This document shows, one piece after another, positions 44,385 through 52,147 of a DNA stretch of 64,000 nt (its first letter is position 1; each line of letters opens with the position of its first letter). The DNA lies in NCBI GenBank assembly GCA_020850415.1, contig JADZER010000024.1, positions 1-64,000 of the forward strand, written 5' to 3'. Position numbers and translations under genes: made by a program. The notes below the pieces were generated by a model. The model was given only the letters and a program-made list of their open reading frames with translations, made no database searches and had not been told where the DNA came from. This stretch comes from Phycisphaerales bacterium. Lineage in GTDB: Bacteria > Planctomycetota > Phycisphaerae > Phycisphaerales > UBA1924.

Positions 44385-44535
44385 CGCTGCCTCGGGGGGG
44401 GTTCCCTGTCGGTCGTGGCGGAGCAGGGCCCGCCCGGGCCCGGCGCGAAGGGTCGTCCAGCCGACGCCATGCTACGGGATGAGCCCCCCGGTTGCACACG
44501 CCATGTCGGGAACCCGCACGCCACATCCCACCCGG

Positions 44536-44567
44536 CGAAAAACAAACAAGCCCGCGTCGCGCGGGCT
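44536..44567 (-). terminator. Rho-independent terminator of rpmH
   Basis: Stem AGCCCGCG / CGCGGGCT, 8 bp, with loop TCG. On the minus strand it is followed by TGTTTGTTTTTCGCC, a clear T tract. It lies 26 nt after the rpmH stop. Confidence 0.85.
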
Positions 44568-44592
44568 GGGGCGATCAGACTGAGAGGCTCGA

Positions 44593-44739
44593 TCAGCGGT
44601 CCGCCGCGTTCACGACCTGGCCGCGCCGACGCTTGGCGTTGATGATCTTCCGGCCCGACTTGGTCCTCATGCGGGCCCGGAAGCCGATGTTCCGGTAGCG
44701 CTTCACATTGCTCTTCCGCTTGCAGTAGTGGGTCGACAT
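44593..44739 (-). CDS. rpmH: 50S ribosomal protein L34
   Basis: A 48-residue basic protein with the L34 pattern KRKSNVKRYRNIGFRARM then TKSGRKIINAKRRRG, which packs into the 23S rRNA core. The usual rpmH-rnpA-yidC order next to the origin is absent here; rpmH stands alone, divergent from rnc, with its own promoter (44810-44837) and terminator (44536-44567). GGAG lies upstream of ATG 44739. Confidence 0.93.
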   Translation of the reverse strand: MSTHYCKRKSNVKRYRNIGFRARMRTKSGRKIINAKRRRGQVVNAADR

Positions 44740-44809
44740 GGCGGCAACTCCGGCTTCTATCCCTAACACAAACCATCCGCCGAACCCGGGGGCTCCCCGG
44801 CGGGCCACT

Positions 44810-44837
44810 ACGATAGGCGCTCCGCCGCGCCGAGCAA
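44810..44837 (-). promoter_or_regulatory. Promoter of rpmH
   Basis: On the minus strand: -35 TTGCTC (44837-44832), 16-bp spacer, -10 TATCGT (44815-44810). The leader to rpmH is about 64 nt. The spacing is within the sigma-70 range and the -10 matches the TAnnnT type seen throughout the window. Confidence 0.6.
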
Positions 44838-45035
44838 GCCCCTCGCCCTTCAAGAAACCGCTGGCATTCGGCGCAGGTTCCTGGTAAGGTGTTGGGGTTG
44901 TGTTGTGGGCCGCGGTCGCTCCTGGTCCGCGCGGGGTCTCTTCGGGGCCGCCCGCACGGGGCACGAGCCATCTCGGCCGAAGTGTGGTCCTTCGCCCCGT
45001 ACGGGCATCCGTGCGCTGGGCGCGGAGCGGTTGAG

Positions 45036-45764
45036 GTGGAGCAGCAAGTCCTCGAACAGATCGAATCGATCGTGGGCTATAGGTTTGCGGATCCCGCGCT
45101 CCTGGCCCGGGCGTTCATCCATTCCTCCGTCGCCGCCCACCGGCTCGAGTCAAATGAGCGCCTGGAGTTCCTCGGCGACTCGGTCCTCGGCCTGGTCGTC
45201 TGCCAGCGGATCTTCGACCTCTACCCCGACCTGCTCGAAGGCGACATGACCAAGATCAAGTCCGCCGCCGTCTCCCGCAGGACATGCGCACGCATCGCTC
45301 GGGACATGGGCCTCCACCGCTGGCTGGTCCTGGGCAAGGGCATGCAGGGCCACACCAACCTGCCCCAGTCCCTCCCCGCGGCCGTTTTCGAGGCCGTCAT
45401 CGGCGCCCTTTACCTCGACGGCGGGTTCCAGGCCGCCGAGGCGTTCCTCCTGCCCCTCCTCGACCCGATCATCGAGTCCGCGGCCGACAGCGGGCACCAG
45501 CAGAACTTCAAGAGCGTCCTTCAGCAGTTCGCCCAGCAGAACCTCGACCGATCCCCGGGGTACCGCACGCTCGACGAGAAGGGCCCCGACCACGCCAAGT
45601 GCTTCAAGGTCTGCGTGGAGATCGGCGAGCAGCGGTTCACCGCCGTGTGGGGGCAGAGCAAGAAGCAGGCCGAGCAGCAGGCCGCGCTCACCGCGCTGTT
45701 CGAGCTGGGCGTCGCGGTCGAGCACGACAACGGCGAGGTCCGGATCGCGGACGGCGCGAAGTAG
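45036..45764 (+). CDS. rnc: Ribonuclease III
   Basis: A 242-residue double-strand-specific endoribonuclease that matures rRNA and mRNA. The RNase III signature NERLEFLGDSVLGLVV (about residues 40-55) carries the catalytic Glu and Asp; the later EAVIGALYLDGG gives the second acidic pair. The C-terminal dsRBD begins at FKSVLQQFAQQ and ends at SKKQAEQQAALTAL. GTG 45036 is chosen because GGAG (45024-45027) precedes it. A TAAGGT hexamer at 44885-44890 would give a leader of about 140 nt; RNase III is known to regulate itself through its leader in other bacteria. Confidence 0.9.
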   Translation: MEQQVLEQIESIVGYRFADPALLARAFIHSSVAAHRLESNERLEFLGDSVLGLVVCQRIFDLYPDLLEGDMTKIKSAAVSRRTCARIARDMGLHRWLVLGKGMQGHTNLPQSLPAAVFEAVIGALYLDGGFQAAEAFLLPLLDPIIESAADSGHQQNFKSVLQQFAQQNLDRSPGYRTLDEKGPDHAKCFKVCVEIGEQRFTAVWGQSKKQAEQQAALTALFELGVAVEHDNGEVRIADGAK

Positions 45765-45833
45765 CCCCCCCCCCCGTCCGATAAACCCAGCGGGCCGAAC
45801 CCGTATATATTGCCCCGGTCACGGAGGACCGCC

Positions 45834-47207
45834 ATGGACGACACCGGCAACACCGCGACGGCCGCGCCGCCGCTCACCGCCAGCCAGCTCATCGAGGAGA
45901 CCTTCCTCAGCCCCCGGGTGGTGGACGGCGCGCTGCTGCGCGAGTTCGCCGACTCGCTCCGGGTCCTGCTCAGCCAGGCGGCGGCCCAGCGCGACCTGCT
46001 CCGCTCGGCCGTGGCCGAGGGCCGATCTGTCGCCGACACGCTCAACGACACGGCGTCGAAGGCCGGCGAGAAGCTGAGGCCGGTGGTCAAGCTCATCCCG
46101 ACGATCGACCAGAAGCTCGCGCAGGCCGAGGACGCACTGACCCGTGCCAACGACGCCGCCGCCTCGGCCGAGCGGGCCGCGGGCGAGGCCGCCAAGGCCG
46201 CCGCGGAGGAGGGCGCCGTCGCGCTCCGCCAGGCCCAGGAGGCGTTCGACGCCGCGCTCGCCCGCGCCCGCGAGATCGAGGCCAGGCTCGGCCGGTCGGC
46301 CGACCGCGCCGAGCAGGCCGTCGAAGCCCTCGACCGCGAATGCAGGCACCGCCTCGACGCCGCCTCCCGCCACGCGGAGGATGTCCTCGCCTCCACCGCC
46401 GCCGAGCTCGACGCCCGCGCCGAGCCCGCCGCCGACGCCTTCGAGCGCGACTGCAGGGCCCGCCTCGAAACCGTCGCCCGCCACGCCCAGGATGTCCTCG
46501 GCACCCTGGTCGCCGAGCTGGACGCCCGCGCCGAGGCGGCAATGGGCCGGCTGACGCTGCTTCTCGAGGAACGCCACGCCGCGGCCGAGGCGGCCGTGCG
46601 CGAGTGCATCGATATCGGCGAGCCGATCGGCGCGCACGGGCCGGCGCCGGATAACGCCCTGGGCGAAGCCACCACTGCCGGTACTGCCACCGTCACCGCC
46701 GCCGCCGCGGAGGCATGCGCCGAGATCGAGGCGATCATCCAGTCGATCAAGACCCGGGCGGATTCGATGACGGAGGCCCTGGATATCCAGGCCTCACGCA
46801 CCGCCGCCCAGGCCGAGGAAGCCGCCCGCCGCGCCGAGCACGCCCAGCGGCTGGCCGAGACCGCCGAGGCGAGGCTCGAGGCCGCCGAGACGCAGCTCCG
46901 CTTGATCGACGAGCGCGGTCGCGAGATCGCCGCGAACGCCAGCCAGGCCCTCGGCGCGTTCGACGAACAGCTCGGCGCCCGGATGCACACGATCCGCGAG
47001 ATGATGGAGCAGTTGGCGAGCCTGACGGTGACGCCCCCACACCCTGAGCAATCCGAGCCCGCCGCCGCACCAGCGCCGACGGTCCGTCCGATCGCCATCC
47101 AGACGGCCGAGCCCAAGCCCGGCGCGGACGCGGCCCGGTTCGTCCGGATCGACCGCCCCGCGGGCGCCCCGACCCCCGCCGGGCTCCCCGGGCGCCTGAA
47201 GTTCTGA
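45834..47207 (+). CDS. Alanine-rich coiled-coil protein
   Basis: A 457-residue, almost wholly helical protein with heptad-like Ala/Glu/Arg repeats from about residue 65 to 390 (e.g. AERAAGEAAKAAAEEGAVALRQAQEAFDAAL). No TM or signal peptide is visible. A Pro-rich C-terminal 60 residues follows. Such long coiled coils often scaffold cell-division, cytoskeletal or chromosomal structures; nothing here says which. ATG 45834 has GGAGGA (45823-45828) and a TATATT hexamer at 45806-45811 for a short leader. It stands alone. Confidence 0.7.
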   Translation: MDDTGNTATAAPPLTASQLIEETFLSPRVVDGALLREFADSLRVLLSQAAAQRDLLRSAVAEGRSVADTLNDTASKAGEKLRPVVKLIPTIDQKLAQAEDALTRANDAAASAERAAGEAAKAAAEEGAVALRQAQEAFDAALARAREIEARLGRSADRAEQAVEALDRECRHRLDAASRHAEDVLASTAAELDARAEPAADAFERDCRARLETVARHAQDVLGTLVAELDARAEAAMGRLTLLLEERHAAAEAAVRECIDIGEPIGAHGPAPDNALGEATTAGTATVTAAAAEACAEIEAIIQSIKTRADSMTEALDIQASRTAAQAEEAARRAEHAQRLAETAEARLEAAETQLRLIDERGREIAANASQALGAFDEQLGARMHTIREMMEQLASLTVTPPHPEQSEPAAAPAPTVRPIAIQTAEPKPGADAARFVRIDRPAGAPTPAGLPGRLKF

Positions 47208-47255
47208 CCGCGTGAGCCCGGCCTCGCCCGCCCGCGAGTGGACCCCGAATCGAGA

Positions 47256-47277
47256 CCCGCGCCCTCTCGGGCGCGGG
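47256..47277. terminator. Hairpin between convergent genes
   Basis: Perfect 9-bp stem CCCGCGCCC / GGGCGCGGG with a 4-nt loop, between the coiled-coil gene and the small leftward membrane-protein gene. Neither side has a strong T tract. Confidence 0.5.
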
Positions 47278-47285
47278 CCCATGCT

Positions 47286-47486
47286 TCACTGACCGGTCAG
47301 GCCCAGCACCGCGATCGCCGCCACCGCCGTCGCCGCGCCGAACCACGCCCACCGGACGCCGACCGCGAAGTCCGCCACCTGGCGGCGGATTCGCTCGGGC
47401 GAACGACGGATCTGTACCGTCCATGATCCGAACGACAGCTCCCGTCTGGATGCGCAGGGGCTCAGAATTTGAGTGCTATTCACCAT
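47286..47486 (-). CDS. Small membrane protein under divergent promoter
   Basis: A 66-residue protein with one C-terminal hydrophobic helix (WAWFGAATAVAAIAVLGLTG) and a basic N-terminal half (RRELSFGSWTVQIRRSPERIRRQV). AGGAGGT is well placed before ATG 47486. Its near-consensus promoter (TTGACT-16-TATACT) overlaps that of the XRE-cupin regulator. It may be that regulator's target. Confidence 0.7.
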   Translation of the reverse strand: MVNSTQILSPCASRRELSFGSWTVQIRRSPERIRRQVADFAVGVRWAWFGAATAVAAIAVLGLTGQ

Positions 47487-47522
47487 GGCGACTGACCTCC
47501 TGTTGAAATTGGGGACTTTCTG

Positions 47523-47638
47523 TTGTATCAGAGCATGTTGTTCGCTATAGTATATGTATCCACCATAGTGAGTCAATGTTCTCTATCGAGAATTTTGACC
47601 TCCGGGTTCACCTGTTCCCACTATCGAGTTCACAAAGG
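47523..47638. promoter_or_regulatory. Overlapping divergent promoters with repeated CTATNG operator
   Basis: Rightward promoter: -35 TTGTAT (47523-47528), 17 bp, -10 TATAGT (47546-47551). Leftward: -35 TTGACT (47576-47571), 16 bp, -10 TATACT (47554-47549). The two -10 boxes overlap. Four copies of a short motif, CTATAG (47545), CTATGG on the minus strand (47563), CTATCGAG (47583) and CTATCGAG (47631), lie in and after them. They are probably the operator of the adjacent XRE regulator. Confidence 0.65.
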
Positions 47639-47645
47639 CGAACGA

Positions 47646-48236
47646 ATGGAAATCGGCGACCAGATCAAGGCCAGGCGGAGCACCCTGGGCATCACCCAGT
47701 CCGACCTCGCCGACCGCTCCGGGGTCTCCAAGGCCATGATCTGCGATGTGGAGGCGGGCAAGAAGAACCCCACCATCCGCTTGCTGGGTCAGATCGCCGC
47801 CGGACTCGACTGCTCCATCTCCGCCCTCATCGACGCCGACGAGACGCCCCGCTTCGTCCCCGAACGGCGCGACCAGCAGCGCGTCCTCGTCGACCCCGAG
47901 AACGGAATGGAGCGACGCCTGCTCAGCTCCGCCCTCATCCGGCGGGGCATCGAGGTCATCCAGTACACCTACCCCCCCGGCGCCGACTGCGGCGGCTTCC
48001 CCCCCCACCACCGCGGCACCTACGAGACCGCCATCGTCATCAAGGGCCAGGTCCGCATGGAGATCGGCAGCGAGTCGATCACGCTCAATGAGGGCGACGC
48101 GGCTACCTATGCCGCGGATGTGGTGCACAGCGCGTACAACCTCGGCGATTCGGAGGCGGTGGTGGTGTATGTCGTGGACTCGACCCGCGCCTCGCACCCG
48201 GCGCGCCCGGCCCAACGCGACCCGCAAGCCGAGTGA
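47646..48236 (+). CDS. XRE-family regulator with cupin domain
   Basis: A 196-residue protein. An N-terminal HTH_3 domain (IGDQIKARRSTLGITQSDLA then RSGVSKAMICDVEAGKKNPT, residues 2-60) and a C-terminal cupin (FPPHHRGTYETAIVIKGQVR to VVHSAYNLGD). In the known XRE-cupin family the cupin binds a small ligand and sets DNA binding. ATG 47646 is directly preceded by operator copies, so autoregulation is likely. It is 160 nt from the divergent membrane-protein gene. Confidence 0.88.
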   Translation: MEIGDQIKARRSTLGITQSDLADRSGVSKAMICDVEAGKKNPTIRLLGQIAAGLDCSISALIDADETPRFVPERRDQQRVLVDPENGMERRLLSSALIRRGIEVIQYTYPPGADCGGFPPHHRGTYETAIVIKGQVRMEIGSESITLNEGDAATYAADVVHSAYNLGDSEAVVVYVVDSTRASHPARPAQRDPQAE

Positions 48237-48263
48237 GCCCCGCTACCCGGGTATGCTCGGCGC

Positions 48264-49448
48264 ATGCGCACCAAGCCCCTCCTGTCCTTGTGGTTCCTCC
48301 CGCTCGCCATCGGCGCCGTCGCGTCGGCCCAGCCCGGCACGCCCGTTGATATCTCCGGCCGCCTCGAACCCATCCGCGCCGAGTTCGACCTCCCCGCCCT
48401 CGCCGCCCTCGTCACCACCGCCGACCACACCCTCGCCATCGGCGCCGTCGGCGTCCGCCAGGCCGGCGACCAGACCGCCGTCACCAACGACGACCTCTGG
48501 CACCTCGGCTCCTGCACCAAGAGCATGACCGGCACGCTCGCGGCGATCCTCGTCGAGCAGGGCCGCATCGCCTGGTCCACGACCGTCGCCGACATCTTCG
48601 GCGCCGAGTTCGACGACATCGACCCCGCCTACCTCCCCGTCACCCTCGAGCAGCTCATGTGCCACCGCGCCGGCGTGCCCACCGCCGCCCCGCCCGACGC
48701 GTGGAGCCGGGCACGCCGGCAGCGAGGCGCCCTGCGCGAGCAGCGGGACGCGTTCGTCCACGCCGTGCTCGCGGCCGCGCCCAGCGACCAATCTCCCGAC
48801 GGCCCGGGGACCAACTTCGAGTACTCCAACCAGGGCATCACCATCGCCGGCGCCATGCTCGAGCGCGCCTGGGACAAGGCGAACGGCATCAGCGCCACGA
48901 CCTGGGAGGACCTCGCCACGCAACAGCTCTTCGAGCCCCTGGGCATCACCACCGCCGGCTTCGGCGTCCCCGGCACGCGCGAGAGCATCGACCAGCCGCG
49001 GGGCCACGCGCGCCCGCTGCTGCCGGGGGGCGTGCCGACCCACTTCACCCCGGGGCGCTTCGTGGACAACCCACCCGCCATCAGCCCCGCCGGACGCGTG
49101 CACATGAGCCTGGAAGACTGGGCCCGCTACATCCGCGAGCACCTCCGCGGCCGGGCGGGCGAGTCCCAACTCCTCCCCCGCGAGGCCTGGGAGCACCTGC
49201 ACGGCGCCCCCGACGCGGGGGCCTACGCGATGGGCTGGGGCACGGCCGAGCGCGACTGGGGCGGCCGGGTCATCTCGCACTCGGGCAGCAACACCATGTG
49301 GTTCTGCGTGGTGTGGGCGAGCCCGGAGCAGGGGTTCGCGGTCCTGGTGGCGACGAACATCGGGGGGGACGAGGCCGCGAAGGGGGCGGACAAGGCGGCG
49401 GGGGAGCTGATCGGGGCGTTTGCGCGTGGGGAGTTCTCCGATCGGTAG
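48264..49448 (+). CDS. Exported serine beta-lactamase-like hydrolase
   Basis: A 394-residue class C beta-lactamase / esterase-family protein (COG1680). After the signal peptide (LLSLWFLPLAIGAVASA), SCTK (SxxK, catalytic Ser) stands at about residue 81, YSN follows near 189, and HSGSN is the third motif (HxG). Members include D-aminopeptidases, esterases and true beta-lactamases. TATGCT ends 6 nt before the ATG (leaderless type). It starts 28 nt after the regulator gene. Confidence 0.85.
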   Translation: MRTKPLLSLWFLPLAIGAVASAQPGTPVDISGRLEPIRAEFDLPALAALVTTADHTLAIGAVGVRQAGDQTAVTNDDLWHLGSCTKSMTGTLAAILVEQGRIAWSTTVADIFGAEFDDIDPAYLPVTLEQLMCHRAGVPTAAPPDAWSRARRQRGALREQRDAFVHAVLAAAPSDQSPDGPGTNFEYSNQGITIAGAMLERAWDKANGISATTWEDLATQQLFEPLGITTAGFGVPGTRESIDQPRGHARPLLPGGVPTHFTPGRFVDNPPAISPAGRVHMSLEDWARYIREHLRGRAGESQLLPREAWEHLHGAPDAGAYAMGWGTAERDWGGRVISHSGSNTMWFCVVWASPEQGFAVLVATNIGGDEAAKGADKAAGELIGAFARGEFSDR

Positions 49449-49578
49449 GGCGCAGAGTCTGCGCTTCTGCGGGTGGCACGAGCGGTTCTCAGGTGAAGGT
49501 TCGCATCGAGTTCGCTGGGTCGCTTGCGCACTGAGGAAATCCACGCATAGGTGCCCGTGCGTGTGGAAAGACGGAAAT

Positions 49579-49596
49579 GCGCACAATCTTGTGCGC
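49579..49596. other. Inverted repeat GCGCACAA-TC-TTGTGCGC
   Basis: A symmetrical 18-bp site in the 252-bp gap before the three-gene cluster, about 105 nt upstream of its first ATG. It is short and has no T tract, so an operator is more likely than a terminator. The rest of the gap shows nothing recognisable. Confidence 0.45.
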
Positions 49597-49700
49597 CATC
49601 GGGCGGTTTCCTTGGTATTGTGCTTGAGTGCAAAGGTCCGCGGCCTGCGCGTCGTGGGGGCTCGACAGGGTTCGTTGGGGTCAGGGACGGGGGTTGACAC

Positions 49701-50675
49701 ATGAGAACGAGCGTCTTGGCGCTGTTGGTAGTTTGCATATCGCTTGTGTTGTGTGCGTGCTCGGCGGGGCGGCTGCGGCCGCAGCAGCCCGAAGTGATGC
49801 GCGTCGCCGAAGGGCCGGACAACGGCATGAGCCCATACCTCGTCGGTCAGTTCGACGCGGACCTCGTCAGGTACAGGGCCGCGGTTGATGGGGCGGACTT
49901 CGCGACGGCGCGACGGCTGCGGGACATGATGATCAACCGGATCCGGGCCGATATCAGGCTGAACTCTGGGGAGTTCGAGGATCAGCTGCGCCACGATATG
50001 GCGCGTTGGGCAACGGGGGCGGATGTGACCGAGCTCGGCCTGGCGTTGGCGACGACGGTCGTCGGCGGGGAGCAGACCAAGACGGTGCTGGGGGCGATCC
50101 TGACGGCGGTGAAAGGAAGCCGCATCTCCATCGACAAGAACTACTTCCGCGAGAAGAGCAGCGAGGCGCTGATCGCGATGCTCCGGGCGTCGAGGGTGGA
50201 GCAGGACAACCAGATCGTGGGCAAGATGTCCTCCCTGGATGTGATGGGGTACCCGTTCGAGGAGGCATGGAACGATCTGGTGGATCTCTATTACGCGGGG
50301 ACGCTCACGAGCGCGCTGCAGCGGCTCTCGGAGAAGGCGGGGGCGACGGCGGACCAGGCGAGGGAGGACCAGGCGGAACTGACCGAGCAGCGCGTTCGGT
50401 CGGTGGAGTACAACCTCAACGACCGAGGGCTGCGCGACAAGATCGTGAACTGGATGTCGGCGGCCGATCCCGGGCCGCGATCGGGGCAGACGGCTGAGGA
50501 GGCGACCGGGGAGCGGGTGACCCTTGCGATGGCATGGCTGCGGAAACCGGAGTCAGAGGTGCCGCGGGATCTGCAGGATGACCCGAACTTCTTCGCGGAG
50601 CGGGCCAACGAAGCGCTGCTCCAGGCGTTCATCAGCGAGGTGATCGAGGGAGGTGCTGGCGCACCGGGAGGTTGA
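49701..50675 (+). CDS. Lipoprotein of unknown function, first gene of an unrecognised cluster
   Basis: A 324-residue lipoprotein with a lipobox (SLVLCAC, Cys about residue 20). The rest is helical: LVRYRAAVDGADFATARRLRDMMINRIRAD, then LGLALATTVVGGEQTKTVLGAILTAVKGSRISIDKNYFREKSSEALIAMLRASRVEQ. The C-terminal third has a repeated 'EA...LV.LYYAG' region. No family recognised. It begins a cluster of three (49701-51803): lipoprotein, zinc-ribbon protein and membrane protein, spaced 3 and 12 nt. Confidence 0.7.
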   Translation: MRTSVLALLVVCISLVLCACSAGRLRPQQPEVMRVAEGPDNGMSPYLVGQFDADLVRYRAAVDGADFATARRLRDMMINRIRADIRLNSGEFEDQLRHDMARWATGADVTELGLALATTVVGGEQTKTVLGAILTAVKGSRISIDKNYFREKSSEALIAMLRASRVEQDNQIVGKMSSLDVMGYPFEEAWNDLVDLYYAGTLTSALQRLSEKAGATADQAREDQAELTEQRVRSVEYNLNDRGLRDKIVNWMSAADPGPRSGQTAEEATGERVTLAMAWLRKPESEVPRDLQDDPNFFAERANEALLQAFISEVIEGGAGAPGG

Positions 50676-50678
50676 GTC

Positions 50679-51014
50679 ATGACGGAGCTGCGTCGTATTA
50701 CAGGGCTGCCCTCGAAGGCAGAAGCGGACAAGCGCATCGCGATCTGGAAGGCGACGCCGGGCAGCGTGCCGGGGACTGACGAGGTCGAGCAGGCGGGCTC
50801 AACATGGACGGCGTCGATGCAGTTCGAGGTCGCGGCCGACGCGATGCTCGCGTTTGACTGGGACGCGGCGGCTGGCTCGGCGGGAGGTTCGGCGGGGGGG
50901 TCGATGCCCATGATGGGCTTGGCGCGGGAGTGCCCCAGCTGCGGGGCTGACAACCTGTCCAGCGCGGTGGAGTGCTCGACATGCGGCGCCCGACTCGGCC
51001 CGGGGCTTCCCTGA
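50679..51014 (+). CDS. Small zinc-ribbon protein of the cluster
   Basis: A 111-residue protein with an N-terminal helix/strand half, then a Gly/Ser/Ala linker, and a C-terminal Cys4 ribbon (CPSCGADNLSSAVECSTCG). It has no TM. The start is 3 nt after the stop of the lipoprotein gene, with GGGAGG upstream. Cytoplasmic. Function unknown. Confidence 0.65.
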   Translation: MTELRRITGLPSKAEADKRIAIWKATPGSVPGTDEVEQAGSTWTASMQFEVAADAMLAFDWDAAAGSAGGSAGGSMPMMGLARECPSCGADNLSSAVECSTCGARLGPGLP

Positions 51015-51026
51015 GGGAGAGAACAC

Positions 51027-51803
51027 ATGACCGAAGGGTGCTTCCTTGTCGGCCAGCACGCGCAGCGGATCGACGAGATCGACCTGACGATCCGGTCGAA
51101 GGCGGCGGCGGCGATCCCGGATGATCAGCTCTCGCTGTGCTTCGACGCACAGCGGTGTCTGACATACCTGCAGCAGGCGTTCCCGGACCGGATCGCCAAC
51201 GGCAGACTGACCGCGCCGTACGCTCTGTACTTCAACAGGCTGCTGAACATCCTACGAATCGGGCTGACCGGAGCCACGGCTCGACCCGCGCTTGGCGCGA
51301 AGCTGCTGGAGCACCTCAAGCAGGAGGTCGCGATCCGTGAGGCCGCGCGGGCGAAGAACGCCTGTGTGCGCCGGCTCGGGCTGTGGTGCATGGGCGCGAA
51401 CGCGGCGCTGCTGGTGTGCGCGATGGTGGTTGGTCTGCTCGCGGACCCGACATTCGAGCATCCGCCGGCGCTGGTGTACCTCATGTGGCTGCTGGCGGCA
51501 TGCATGGCCGGGATCTGGGTGTCCTTCGTGGTCAGGAAGGTGGTGTACTCGTTTGCGGACATCGCCGTGCCGGAGGAGGACCGGCTGCACCCCCTTGCCC
51601 GGATCGTGTGCGTGGGCCTGCTCGCGGTGGCGTTCGCGCTGGCCCTGTCGTCCGGGCTGGTGGAAATCAAGATCGGCGCGTTCGACCCCGCGGCTTGGGT
51701 GTCGGATGTGAAGGTGGCCGTGCTGTTCGGGTTCATATGCGGATTCAACGATCAGATCCTGGCGGGCCGGTTCGGACACCACGCCCAACGGGTCTTTGGC
51801 TGA
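51027..51803 (+). CDS. Membrane protein of the cluster
   Basis: A 258-residue protein. A cytoplasmic helical N-terminal half (QRIDEIDLTIRSKAAAAIPD, LCFDAQRCLTYLQQAF) is followed by four hydrophobic segments: LGLWCMGANAALLVCAMVVG, LVYLMWLLAACMAGIWVSFV, IVCVGLLAVAFALALSSGLV, and VKVAVLFGFICGFNDQ. GGGAGA precedes ATG 51027. The function is unknown; the short spacing ties it to the two upstream genes. Confidence 0.7.
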   Translation: MTEGCFLVGQHAQRIDEIDLTIRSKAAAAIPDDQLSLCFDAQRCLTYLQQAFPDRIANGRLTAPYALYFNRLLNILRIGLTGATARPALGAKLLEHLKQEVAIREAARAKNACVRRLGLWCMGANAALLVCAMVVGLLADPTFEHPPALVYLMWLLAACMAGIWVSFVVRKVVYSFADIAVPEEDRLHPLARIVCVGLLAVAFALALSSGLVEIKIGAFDPAAWVSDVKVAVLFGFICGFNDQILAGRFGHHAQRVFG

Positions 51804-52147
51804 GAGGGTCGGGCGGTCGGCGAGGTGGTCTGGAGCGTGGCCGGGAGAACACGAACGGGTGAACAGGGTCGGGTCAATAGCGTCGGGCAAACGGGCCTCC
51901 CACCCCCGGTGGGCACCCCGCGGGGCCGCCACCCCGGGGGCGAACGGCGCCCCGTGGTAAATACGGAGCTGTTTGTCTACAATCTGCGGATTTGAGGCCG
52001 CCCGACGCCCGGATGTTCCGGCGTCCGTGGGCGCGCCGCCTCCAAGGAAAGGCGTCGACCGCCCGTGCCCTGGCCCCACCGACCCCGTGACTGAGAGCTG
52101 ACCGGTCCGTCGGTGTGATGCGCGTGCGGGAGACCGGGAGTCACCAC
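51804..52147. other. Non-coding gap before amtB with possible promoter
   Basis: 344 bases without a supportable gene. A TACAAT hexamer (51978-51983) may be a -10 for amtB with a long leader; a hairpin (GACGCCCGGA/TCCGGCGTC, 52004-52025) follows. No sigma-54 TGGCAC-N5-TTGC site was recognised, although such sites are usual for amtB elsewhere. Confidence 0.4.

Noticed and set aside
42186..44642. Plus-strand open frame over the OPT gene
   Set aside because: Antisense; Arg/His-rich composition.
44740..45035. A riboswitch or RNA gene between rpmH and rnc
   Set aside because: Only promoter elements could be supported; no conserved RNA fold was recognised.
52115..52147. An upstream ATG for amtB (11 extra residues)
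   Set aside because: It adds MMRVRETGSHH without a ribosome site; the ATG at 52148 begins the normal N-terminus and has GGGAG upstream.
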